Of a stretch of DNA of 64,000 bases, positions 26,144-35,243 are shown piece after piece. The notes under the pieces are model-generated. The model was not told where the DNA came from, made no database searches, and saw only the letters and a program-made list of their open reading frames with translations. The stretch is from CATQHP01 sp965214915 (GTDB lineage: Bacteria > Acidobacteriota > Terriglobia > Bryobacterales > UBA6623). How positions within the stretch are numbered: position 1 is the first letter of the stretch; each line of letters opens with the position of its first letter. Position numbers and translations under genes: made by a program. The stretch lies in the NCBI GenBank assembly GCA_965214915.1, contig CBDCCP010000003.1, positions 434,001 through 498,000 on the forward strand, in the 5' to 3' direction.

Positions 26144-29100
26144 CTACGGAAGCGGCAGATTCACGGGCGCGGTCGGGACCCCCGCGATGGTGAACGTCAG
26201 AGGCGCGGACGGGCCTGCCGGCAGCGTTTCTGCAAGCTGCAGGTTCAGTTGCGCCAAGCCGACGAAGCCGGGAGTCATGCCGGCGAACAGGACGTGGACC
26301 TCGGTTTCTCCGAGAGCAGCCGTCAATTCCGCGGTTGTCTTCGAGAGCGCATCTCCTCCGGCGGACGGAACGCCGCTCCGCGGCTGCGGCTCGAGAAAGC
26401 CCAACCCGGTGGCGAAAGCGGTCAACACGTCGCCGGGCGCGGCCGGATTTTCGGCCGTGAGCAACGAACCGTCGCTGCTGCGGATCACAATCGGCAGACC
26501 GCTGTCCGGGTCCGTGAAGACGGCGAGCCCCGTGCTTTCGAAAGAGCGCGCGGCGATTTCGCTCGAAACCAGATTGCGCACCACCAGCACATCGACCGGT
26601 CGGTCCGCCGGCGACTCGAACGGCGCCTGAAAGTTGATCTGCGTCGGCGAGACAAAGAAAAGCGGCGCGGCGATGCCGTCGATGAAAACATGGACTTGCG
26701 CCAATTCGCGCGGCAATTCCGGGGTAACCGCCGCGGCTGTGTCGGCAGCGAGGTCGTTGCCGAACAAGCTGCCGATCCCTCCGGGCGCAAGCGGCGGAGC
26801 GAAGCCGGCCGCGTTGACCACGCCCGCTGCGGAAAAGAGCGGCGTGCCGCCTTCGGGGGCGCTGACGATCAGCGTCACCGGCACATTGACGCGCCCGACC
26901 AACTCCGCTCGCGGCAATCCCGTTTTCGGTCTGCCCGAATGGCGCACCCTCTGCAAGCCGACCACGCCGTCGTACGTGCCCGGCGGCAGATGCGTATTTT
27001 CGATTTTTACCGTGAGCGCGGCCGGGCCGGCCTCGGTCGAGCCCTGGGTGGGCGCGACCGACAGCCAGGGGGCGGCGGTCTCCGCCAGAAAGTAGAGCGT
27101 GCCGCTCCCGCCGTTGGAAATCTCGAGCGTCTGTTCGGGCGGCGCGCCGTCCACCGTCGTCGCGAACGTCAATGCCCGAGGGCCGGCGGAGACCGCCGGC
27201 AGAGCTCCGCCTCCTTCGATAAATGCCGTCAGGGTCGCATCGATATCGACATCGACCGTCCGATTGACGAACGCGCAGATGTACAGTCCGGGCGTCAACG
27301 GGGGATCGGATTCGGGCGTGACGACGAGAGTTTTCGCCGTTTCCGGACCAACGACGCGGTGGTCGTCCACGATGGCGCCGTCGGGCAATGGCAGAGGAAA
27401 ATCCTCATGGCGAACGTGCAGGTCGACGGCCGCGCCGGTCGTCGCGGTGGTCAACCGAAGCTCCAGCCGGGCCGCATCGGGGGGAATTTCGATGGCGTAT
27501 GCGGCGTCCGGATTGCTGTGCAGGGTGGACTGGGGGCGGGCGGACAGCCGGATTCCCTGCGGGACGCCGGCCGCGAGCGAGTTGTCGAACGGGCTCATGA
27601 ATGCGGCAAAGGCATACTGCCGGTCCACCGTAACCTGCCGCGGGTTGCGTCCGCCGCTGAGGTCGCCGACCCAAGCCCAAAAACTCCGCCCTTCCTCGGG
27701 AATCGCGGCGACGGTCACCGTTTCGCCCTCGTCGTAGTAACGCGAGGCGTCGGGCGGAGGCGAGAGCATCAGCGAACCGTAAGGTCTGAAAATCGAGTGA
27801 AAAAACTCGTGTTGCTTGCGAAAACGCGCGGCGTAGGTCTTGCCGCTTTCGGAAACTTCGAGCATGCGCTCGGCGCCGGCGCCGTCTTCCCAACCCTCGA
27901 AAACGAACCGACTCGCGCCTTGCAGACCGAACTGCGCCGGCACGACTTCAATCTTGTGCCGTTCGCCGGGCCGCCACGGATAAGCGGCGGGAAGGAAGCT
28001 CAACCGCCCGTCGACCGATGCCCGTCTTCCCGGATGGTTGGTGTCGAGCTTGGTCGGCGGCCGCTCGTCGAAGATCGCCTGCAGCCGCGAATCGGCCGAA
28101 AAAACAACCGACCGGATGGGGTTGGCGGCAAAACCGGTCAGACTGAATTGAGCGCGCCCGAACCAATTCACGAAGTGGTTGCCGGCGGTCGGGACCGCGG
28201 TAAGGGTCACGGGCGTGCGCAAAGTGTAGAAGCCGTCTTCGGAGGCGGGCGCTATGCCGACGCTTCCCAGGTCGGGGTGGAGAGAACCGTACTCGTAGCG
28301 AATCCGCCCGACGAAGTTGGCCAGATACCAGGTCACGTCCTCGCCGACCGTAATCGTATGCTCGCGTTCGCCGTCGTCGCTCCAGCGGCCGAACAGGTAG
28401 CGGACGTCGTCGTCTTCGGGGTCGTTGTGCTGCTGGGGAACGCCGATGACGTGCGTGCTGCCGCGTTCCCAGTCGAAGGCGTGCGGCGCGGTGAACGTCT
28501 CGCCGTCGACGACGATCGGCAGGCCGACCGGATTCGTCGTGATTGTGGTCGTTGGCGGCGGGCCGCCGTAGAGACGCACGATGGCGTCGATGTCGCCGAC
28601 CGAAAGGGCGCTGCGCTGGCCGATAGGCATGCCCGGGGGAATCGTCTCGATGCCGGGCATGCCGGTTTTCGAAAAGGCCGTCGCGCCGTAATGCATGATC
28701 GATCCGTAGTCGTAGGCCGGGCTGACGCCGTTGCCGGGGGGCAGGGCAAGCGGAACGATGTTGCGCACGCCGCTTACGCGGTCGAGATGGTCTTCGTCGA
28801 TCGCGATGTACTCGTCGCGGTCAACGCGGGTCTGCTCGTGCCACAGCCCGAGCGCGTGGCCGATCTCGTGCTGCACCGTGCCCAGGGAGCAGAACCGCGA
28901 GAGCCATACGTACTGGCGGCGGCCGCGGAAACCGACATTAGCCGAGCAGCCGGCGCGGCGGCGGAACTCGACGTAGCCCTCCTGGTCGGCGCGTTCCACG
29001 AACCGCACCGGCGCGGCGGCCGACCAGATCTCCATCGCCTCCAGAACGCGCTCCGGGCGCTCCAGGTTTTCGTTGAGTGTGTAGTAAACGACGCCGTCCG

Positions 29101-29410
29101 GCCACAACAGATCTTCTTCGACGACGAAGTTGGCCTGTTTGCGGTTCGGACCCTTGAGCGTTCGTTCGCGCCGCTCCAGGTCTTCCGCGGTGTCGAGAAC
29201 GATATCGCCGTCGTGGACGGCCGCGCCGTCAACGATTTCGTACTCGACCAGCTTGCCGAAGTAGTAGGCCTCGCCCACGGCTGTCGGCCGCGATGCGGGC
29301 GCGTGGCGCTCCTGGCCGAAAGCTCCCGCGCCGGCAACGGCCGCAAGAGTCAGTCCGCCGGCGAATCCGCGCAAGAAGCTCTTGCCGAGTCTGGATCGCG
29401 CAGTTTTCAT
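26144..29410 (-). CDS. Secreted astacin-like (M12A) metalloprotease with repeat, BACON and TIGR03437 domains
   Basis: A 1088-residue exported protein. The catalytic domain carries HEIGHALGLWHEQTR (residues 181-195), matching HExxHxxGxxHE, and the Met-turn SIMHYGATAFSKTG. Downstream are InlB/List-Bact-rpt-like beta modules (VTLTAVPTAGNHFVNWFG, YAARF), a pre-peptidase-like segment (LTPGLYICAFVNRTVDVDID), a BACON-like domain (LTFATTVDGAPPEQTLEISN ... PWLSVAPTQG) and a C-terminal TIGR03437 domain (FSAAGVVNAAGFAPPLAPGG). It is likely a secreted or surface endopeptidase. A TATACT -10 hexamer lies at 29455-29460 on the minus strand, 45 bases upstream of the ATG. Confidence 0.88.
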   Translation of the reverse strand: MKTARSRLGKSFLRGFAGGLTLAAVAGAGAFGQERHAPASRPTAVGEAYYFGKLVEYEIVDGAAVHDGDIVLDTAEDLERRERTLKGPNRKQANFVVEEDLLWPDGVVYYTLNENLERPERVLEAMEIWSAAAPVRFVERADQEGYVEFRRRAGCSANVGFRGRRQYVWLSRFCSLGTVQHEIGHALGLWHEQTRVDRDEYIAIDEDHLDRVSGVRNIVPLALPPGNGVSPAYDYGSIMHYGATAFSKTGMPGIETIPPGMPIGQRSALSVGDIDAIVRLYGGPPPTTTITTNPVGLPIVVDGETFTAPHAFDWERGSTHVIGVPQQHNDPEDDDVRYLFGRWSDDGEREHTITVGEDVTWYLANFVGRIRYEYGSLHPDLGSVGIAPASEDGFYTLRTPVTLTAVPTAGNHFVNWFGRAQFSLTGFAANPIRSVVFSADSRLQAIFDERPPTKLDTNHPGRRASVDGRLSFLPAAYPWRPGERHKIEVVPAQFGLQGASRFVFEGWEDGAGAERMLEVSESGKTYAARFRKQHEFFHSIFRPYGSLMLSPPPDASRYYDEGETVTVAAIPEEGRSFWAWVGDLSGGRNPRQVTVDRQYAFAAFMSPFDNSLAAGVPQGIRLSARPQSTLHSNPDAAYAIEIPPDAARLELRLTTATTGAAVDLHVRHEDFPLPLPDGAIVDDHRVVGPETAKTLVVTPESDPPLTPGLYICAFVNRTVDVDIDATLTAFIEGGGALPAVSAGPRALTFATTVDGAPPEQTLEISNGGSGTLYFLAETAAPWLSVAPTQGSTEAGPAALTVKIENTHLPPGTYDGVVGLQRVRHSGRPKTGLPRAELVGRVNVPVTLIVSAPEGGTPLFSAAGVVNAAGFAPPLAPGGIGSLFGNDLAADTAAAVTPELPRELAQVHVFIDGIAAPLFFVSPTQINFQAPFESPADRPVDVLVVRNLVSSEIAARSFESTGLAVFTDPDSGLPIVIRSSDGSLLTAENPAAPGDVLTAFATGLGFLEPQPRSGVPSAGGDALSKTTAELTAALGETEVHVLFAGMTPGFVGLAQLNLQLAETLPAGPSAPLTFTIAGVPTAPVNLPLP

Positions 29411-29454
29411 GGAGTGTCTATGGCTGAAATGGGGGGTCGAAAGGCCGCCGGAAA

Positions 29455-29460
29455 AGTATA
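29455..29460 (-). promoter_or_regulatory. Putative -10 element of the astacin-like protease gene
   Basis: On the minus strand 29460-29455 reads TATACT, five of six matches to TATAAT, preceded by TA (TATATACT). A good -35 is not visible at 17 bases. The same TATACT hexamer occurs upstream of the DUF3604 and Oar-like receptor genes in this window. Confidence 0.4.
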
Positions 29461-29591
29461 TAGGCTAACAGAGTCTCCGGAAAAACCGGCCGCGGGTTTG
29501 TGAGATTCATCACGGGAGACGTCGGGCCGGCGCCTGAATCGATCCCCCGATGCGTCTTGCTCCATGCGCAGGCACCGCCCGGATTGCGGGT

Positions 29592-32029
29592 TCATCTGTC
29601 GATCAGCAGCCAGCCGTCGGGATCCAATTCGACCCGCGCCGCTCTTTCGTCGAGCAGGAGCGAAAACTCCGTCTCGCCGCCGTCGGTGAGGATGTACTTG
29701 TCGAGAGGCTTGCCCGAAGACGCGGCGATCCGCACGGGCGCGGCGATGGAGAAGCGTTCGGAAACGCCGCTCTGCTCGATCTTCGCCGTCAGGATGTAGC
29801 GGCCCTCCCGCCGGCTTTGCCTGTATTCGAGGCTTAGCCGCGGAATCCCGGTGCGGTAAACCCACAGGTCGAAGAACTCGCGCAACTCCGGGTCGGGATA
29901 TCCGGCCGGCGTCCAACGGGCCGCTTCGCGGCGGATGTCTTCGGTCGTGACCGCTTGAAAGGCGAAGCGCTCCCGCAACTCCCTCAGGAAAGAATAAAAC
30001 CCTTCGTCGCCCATCGCGCCGCGCAGCATGTGGAAAATCCAAGCGCCTTTCTCGTAAGCGACGATGCGGTAGGCGCGGGGCGTCTTCGCCGTGCGCAGGC
30101 GCTCGCCCAAAACGACCGGGCCGGCGGATTCGAGCGCGCCGCCGCCATCGACGGTTTCCAGCAACCGCTTGCGGTACGCGGCCAGCGAGCGGTCGAGCGC
30201 CGCGCGGCCTTCGCGATGCTCCAGGAACAAAAGCGACGAGTAGGTCGCCAGCCCCTCCATGATCCAGCTCTCGCCGGGGCGGTCGACGGTGACCACGTTG
30301 CCCCACCATTGATGCGCGAGCTCGTGGGGAAGCAGCAGCTCGGCGTAGAAGCGCGTTTCCTCCGCGGACAACCCGCGCAGAGCAGGGTCTCCGGGGCGGA
30401 AATAGCTCCTGGTCGAGGCATAGACCAATCCGGGGAAGCCCTGCCCGAAATCGCCGGGCACGGGCGACACGACCACTCGCTTTTGGGCGGGCGCGCCGAA
30501 TTTCTCCAGGAAAAAGCCGAAGGCGGCCGCGCAAAGATCGGCCGTTTCTTCGATCCGCGGCGCCGGAGCGGGGCGGAGTTCGGGGCGCGTCGAAAATCAG
30601 GGGAAGGGGCGGGAGACGCAGGCCGTAGCGCGAACGCCGGCGATTGGGCAGCATCGTCGGCGCGGGCGCGAGCGGTATCGCCACCGGTGGGGAGGGCGGC
30701 TTCTCCGCGGCGGGCTTGTGGCCGTGAACCTCGATTTCGTAACCGTCCGCCTGCCGCGTTGTCGAGAAGTAGCGTCCGAGATTGAAGCCTGCGAGACGAA
30801 TCGGGCTTTCCGTGCGAAAACGCGTCGAGCGCACATCGTCGTCAATGGAATCTTCGACTTGCGTTCCGGTGGCGACCAATTCGAGATGCGCCGGATAACG
30901 GAAGGCGAGCGCGTAGCGCGAAAAACGGAGGTCCGCCCGCGGATACCACGTGCCGCGGTCGCCCCACGTAATAAACTCCCGATCCGGCGTCCGAGATCGA
31001 TTTTCCGGAATAGCGGAATTCCAACTCGCGGCGCGAACCGGCCGGCAGCGGCTCGGGCAGCACGACGACCACCAGATTGTTGTGGCGGCGCGAAGGCCCG
31101 CTGAAAGCCGGTTGTTCCTTTTGCAGGAACTCGACCGGTTCACCGTCGAGCAGCACTGCGGAAACGCGCAGGCGCCCGGCAAGCTCGAAGTCGAAAGAAC
31201 GCGCCTGCGCGCTTTGCGGATAGAAGTCTGCGCGCGCACGGACGTCCATGTCGAGCTCGGGGCCGATTTCGGCTTCGATCCGATAATTCCGCAGCCGCCC
31301 CGGCGCGGGGACAACGCTGCGCCGGCCTTCTCTGAAATTCCTTCCTTCGAAGTTGGTCCAGACCTCATAAAATTCCCGGTCGCCGTCGCGGACGAGCCTG
31401 CCCGCGCCGACCTGCTTGTGCAGACGGGGTTCGATCGAGATCTCGAAGCGGCCCAGCCGGTTCCCGCGCATAGCGCCCACGAAAAAGCCGTCCTCGGGGG
31501 GCGCGTTGGAATAGGTGTCCGCGAACACGCGCAGGGCCGCGCCGCCCAGCAGATTGCGGACTATCGTGGACCAACGCGGGGCGAGGCGCGCTCCGGCTGC
31601 GGCGTCCGCTCGACTGCTCGGGCTTTTGTCGATGGCGCGCATCAGCGCCTCGGCCGTATCGTCGGTAAAAAAGAACACGGCGGTGCGGAACTTCTCGTTG
31701 AGCACGGTCTCGTCGAGAAAGCGGGCGACGGCATGACGCTCGCCGGGGGTCGGCGGAATGAGCAGCACCTCGCCGGTATCGGCAGGCTCGCTCGACACGA
31801 AGGCAACGGCGATGTCGCGGCCGTGGACCTTGCGGGCGAAAATCAGGTGGCCGTCAGTGAAATAGAGCTTGACATCCTCGCGTTCGAGAAAGACGTCGCG
31901 GACGCGGTAGCAGCGGTCCGCATCGAGCTCGACGCGGCGGATCGAACGCAAATGGTCGTCCGCCGACGCGGCGCAAAGCACGCGGGCGAGCAGAAAAAAC
32001 GCAAAAATGACCGGACGCGCCAACTGCAC
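29592..32029 (-). pseudogene. M1-family (gluzincin) aminopeptidase, two frameshifts
   Basis: About 810 codons spread over three frames. Frame 1 from ATG 32029 has a signal peptide (IFAFFLLARVLCAASA) and the beta domain up to SDAGSGVYYVG (about 30968). Frame 2 continues GDRGTWYPRADLRFSRYALA to FDAP (about 30585). Frame 3 continues ELRPAPAPRIEETADLCAAA and contains GQGFPGLVYAS, the exopeptidase-loop equivalent, and HELAHQWWGN followed 18 residues later by E, the complete M1 zinc site. Both breaks lie at runs of four G/C (30962-30965, 30582-30585), so assembly error is possible; otherwise the gene is dead. It lies upstream of the astacin-like protease gene on the same strand. Confidence 0.82.
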
Positions 32030-32125
32030 TCATCATCCCCCGCCGGGCGGCAACGGTCAACCGCGGCGCATACGCGGGGGAGCGCCCAATCCACCCCGCG
32101 CGTGTGAGCGCCCATGCTTCTCGGG

Positions 32126-32416
32126 TTATGAGCTTGGTTGTAAGCGGGCCTGCCGCCGCTCCCGAAGCCGCGCGATGACATCGACGGCGGGTTGCGTCCG
32201 ACCTGCTTCGATCTGGCGGCTTCCCAGCGCGAGAATCTTGAGCAGGGCAACCGTCTCTTGCATTTCCTCGTAGCTGTCGATGTCCTGAATGACTACCTTG
32301 GCTTCGCCGTTCTGGGTGACGATTAAGGGTTCTCGCCGGGATCCAAGCGTGCGCACGATCTCGGCAGCGTGAGCCTTGAGATAACTTATGGGCTTGATCC
32401 GGCTGGATAGCTTCAT
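32126..32416 (-). CDS. Phd/YefM-family antitoxin without a visible toxin
   Basis: A 96-residue protein from ATG 32416: SSRIKPISYLKAHAAEIVRT and REPLIVTQNGEAKVVIQDID are the typical Phd/YefM DNA-binding half, followed by a helical toxin-binding tail. Such antitoxins normally sit directly upstream of RelE, Doc or PIN toxins. The next 96 bases contain no toxin and then comes the antisense end of the M1 gene region, so this is an orphan or a remnant of a module. A regulatory role on other loci is possible. Confidence 0.8.
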   Translation of the reverse strand: MKLSSRIKPISYLKAHAAEIVRTLGSRREPLIVTQNGEAKVVIQDIDSYEEMQETVALLKILALGSRQIEAGRTQPAVDVIARLRERRQARLQPSS

Positions 32417-32584
32417 GGACCGCCTTCTCTTCAGACTAATTATAGTCCACAGATAGGTCCGTCGGCGTTTTTCCAATGCAAGATGAACTGCAGGGAAGGC
32501 GATTCCAACGCGAGATGAGTCACCGAGGGCGGCCTGCCCCGCGTGTACGCGTTTCCGCCGCCGGCCGGGCTTGTATCTCCCTCC

Positions 32585-35050
32585 CTAGAAGAACCGCACC
32601 ATGTAGGTAAAGCGCACGCCGCGGCCGATCTCCGGGGCGAGGTCTTTGATGTAAGACGAGTGGTTGCGGTAAAGCCGGTCGCCGGCGTTGAAGACGTTCA
32701 CCGAGAACTGGTGCGCCAAGCGCCGCCGCGCATAGGTGTACGACGCCTTGAGATTGACCACCGCGTAGCCCGGCGTGCGCGTCTCGCCGGTAAACGTCTG
32801 GTGCTGTTGACTCGCCAGAATCAACTCCGGCGTGAAACGGAAACCGGCGGCGTCGTAGTCGAAGCCGACCCTGCCCCGCAACGGCGGGATGCGCGGCAGC
32901 GGAGTATTCGTGTCCGTGTCCTGGGCATCGACGAAATCCATGCCCAGATTCAGCCGCAGGCCGGGGAACAGGCCGATGTCCGCGTTCGCCTCCGCGCCCG
33001 TGAAGCGCGCGTTGCGCTGCGTGTACTCGAGCACCTGCAGGCCGTCTTCTTCCTCGCCGGGGGCGAAGGGAAAGATGAAGTTGCTGAAGCCGTAGTAGAA
33101 CAGGTTGACCTCGCCGCGCAGGCGGCCTGCGTTGTGGCGCAGCGACAGATCGACGCCGTTGCCGCGCTCGGCGTCCAGTCCCGGATCGCCCACATCGAAC
33201 GACAGGGTCCCCGCGTGCGGGCCGTAGTTGTACAGTTCTTCGAGCGCCGGCATGCGGTAGCTGTGCGCGTAGTTCGCCACGAAGGCGCCGCCGCGCCACA
33301 GGTCGGCGTGCAGGCCGGCCGACGTCGAGCCGCCGGTGAAGGTCCGCGCGACCGCGTCGGGGACCTCTTCTTCGTGGTGTTCCTCTTTACCTTCTTCGTG
33401 GCCTTCTTCTTCGTGTTCGTGCCCCCCGCCGCGCTCGGCGAACGCCGGGTTGTAGCGCTGCGTCTCGACGCGGCCGCCGAACTGGAGCTTCACCCGCTCG
33501 AAGTCCAGTTCCTCCAGCGCAAAGAAGGCGAGTCCGTTTTGATCGATCGGCGGCGACAGGGCCTCCTCGCCGGCCGCGGCATAGTCGCGGTCGATGCCCC
33601 AGAAGCCGAACCGGCCGCTCAGCGGGCCCCGCCTGCTTTGCTCGAACACGCCGCGGTAGATGAACTGGTCGTTGCGGAAGGCCGTTCCGATCGTCTGCCC
33701 GCCGTCCTCGAAGAACTCGATCTCGTCGTGCTCCCAATCGACGTAGCTCAATTTCAAGACGAAATTCTCGACCGCCGCGCCGAGATTGTTCCAGCCCCAG
33801 TTGAAGCGGTAGCTTTGGCGGCGCGTGTCGAGCGTGATCCGCTCGATCTCTCCCTCGTGCTCCTCGTGCTGCTCCTCGCCTTCTTCATGGCCTTCTTCTT
33901 CATGCTCGTCCTCTTCGTGGTGGTGGTGGCCGTGGAATTCCTGGACGAAGGGCACGCCGTAGCCGCCGTTATCGACCTTGACATCGAAGCTGAAAAAGCT
34001 CTTGCCGCCGAAGCGGCCGAAGCCGCCGCCGCCGTTGCTGTTGTTCGTCCGCGAGTTGAAGATCTCGCCTTGCCCCGGAGCGGTGTAGTCGCCCGCGCGG
34101 ACGCCCGCGCCCGTCCCCCAGACCATCCAATTGCCCGCGCCGTACTCGAACCCGGCGCTGCCGGCGGCCAGCGCGTTCGTCGTGCCTGCCGACCCGGAAA
34201 GATAACCGCGCAGCCCCCGGTGCGGGTGGCGGCGCATCTCGTGATGCCGGCTGATGGCGTTGACCGTGCCGCCGATGGCGTTGCCCGAGTAGAGCAGCGT
34301 CGCCGGACCCTTGACCACTTCGAGCCGCTCGAGTTGCGCCGTGTTGACCATCTCGCCGTGGTCGCCGGAGTTCGACGACAGCGTGCCCGTGCGAACGCCG
34401 TCTTCCATGATCAGCACCCTGTCGCCGTCGAAACCGCGAATTATCGGCCGCGCCGCGCCGGGGCCGAAGCTGCGCTTGGCAATCCCCGTGCCCACTTTAT
34501 GATCGAGCGCCTCGCCGAGCGAGACGTCGCGCGACAAGCTCAACTCTTGCGCGTTGAAGGAGTCCACGCTGCCGAACGATGCGAAGGCGGTTTCCTGCTT
34601 TTCGCTCGCAGTTACGGTGATCTCTTCGTGCAAGGCGGTCAAGGCAAGCGTGAAGTCGGCGGTCGCCTCGGCGCCGGCGCGAGCCTCGACCGTCTTGGCC
34701 GCTTCGCTGAAAACACTGTCGAGATGGGCGACGAGATGGTAGCGGCCGGGGGGCACCCGGTCGAATGCGTAGGAGCCGTCGTCGGCGCTCAGCGCGCTGC
34801 GCCCGAGCTCGACGATCAGCACGACGGCCCCGTGCAGCGGGCCGCCGGTTTCTTTCATCGCTACCGTGCCGCTCACGCGGCCGTGCGGCTGCGCCGCGGC
34901 CGGGCCGGCCGCCTGAACAGCCAGGGCGGCAATGGCCAGGAAGAGACACCGCGGGCACCGCGTTGCCGATGACCGCGGCGCCGCAGAGCAGCAGGCGCTG
35001 CAACGGGCGGGAAAAGGCACGCGAGCTTCAGGCGCCGTATTCGTCTTCAT
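32585..35050 (-). CDS. TonB-dependent receptor with His/Glu-rich loops (ZnuD-like), copy 1
   Basis: An 821-residue outer-membrane receptor. After the signal region (LFLAIAALAVQAAGPAAAQ) comes a carboxypeptidase-regulatory-like domain (GRVSGTVAMKETGGPLHGAV), the plug (ETAFASFGSVDSFNAQELSL, RPIIRGFDGDRVLIMEDGVR) and a beta barrel ending in GVRFTYMVRFF. Two loops are almost pure His/Glu/Gly: residues about 372-401 (33848-33937) and 541-562 (33365-33430). Such loops are known from zinc importers like ZnuD, so metal (Zn, Ni or Cu) capture is inferred. ATG 35050 has AGAGG upstream; a Cys-rich stretch of about 35 residues before the hydrophobic core is odd. It is a close paralogue of the next gene. 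Confidence 0.88.
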   Translation of the reverse strand: MKTNTAPEARVPFPARCSACCSAAPRSSATRCPRCLFLAIAALAVQAAGPAAAQPHGRVSGTVAMKETGGPLHGAVVLIVELGRSALSADDGSYAFDRVPPGRYHLVAHLDSVFSEAAKTVEARAGAEATADFTLALTALHEEITVTASEKQETAFASFGSVDSFNAQELSLSRDVSLGEALDHKVGTGIAKRSFGPGAARPIIRGFDGDRVLIMEDGVRTGTLSSNSGDHGEMVNTAQLERLEVVKGPATLLYSGNAIGGTVNAISRHHEMRRHPHRGLRGYLSGSAGTTNALAAGSAGFEYGAGNWMVWGTGAGVRAGDYTAPGQGEIFNSRTNNSNGGGGFGRFGGKSFFSFDVKVDNGGYGVPFVQEFHGHHHHEEDEHEEEGHEEGEEQHEEHEGEIERITLDTRRQSYRFNWGWNNLGAAVENFVLKLSYVDWEHDEIEFFEDGGQTIGTAFRNDQFIYRGVFEQSRRGPLSGRFGFWGIDRDYAAAGEEALSPPIDQNGLAFFALEELDFERVKLQFGGRVETQRYNPAFAERGGGHEHEEEGHEEGKEEHHEEEVPDAVARTFTGGSTSAGLHADLWRGGAFVANYAHSYRMPALEELYNYGPHAGTLSFDVGDPGLDAERGNGVDLSLRHNAGRLRGEVNLFYYGFSNFIFPFAPGEEEDGLQVLEYTQRNARFTGAEANADIGLFPGLRLNLGMDFVDAQDTDTNTPLPRIPPLRGRVGFDYDAAGFRFTPELILASQQHQTFTGETRTPGYAVVNLKASYTYARRRLAHQFSVNVFNAGDRLYRNHSSYIKDLAPEIGRGVRFTYMVRFF

Positions 35051-35243
35051 CGTGGGACCTCTTTTCCAATACGAGGCGATCCGGGAGATCGCCCCAACTG
35101 TTTTTCCGGCCCGCGCAAGCGGCGCCGAAGTTAACGGACGCAAATGCCCTCCGTCAAAGGGTTCGCCGAGTCTCCGCCTGCGCGATATAGCTCATCGGTT
35201 CTGGGGCGCATAACGACGCTTGCGTGACTTTTGCCATGGGCTG

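Noticed and set aside
26117..29503. 1128-codon plus-strand open frame
   Set aside because: Exact antisense shadow of the astacin-like protease gene, whose HExxHxxGxxHE and Met-turn are on the minus strand.
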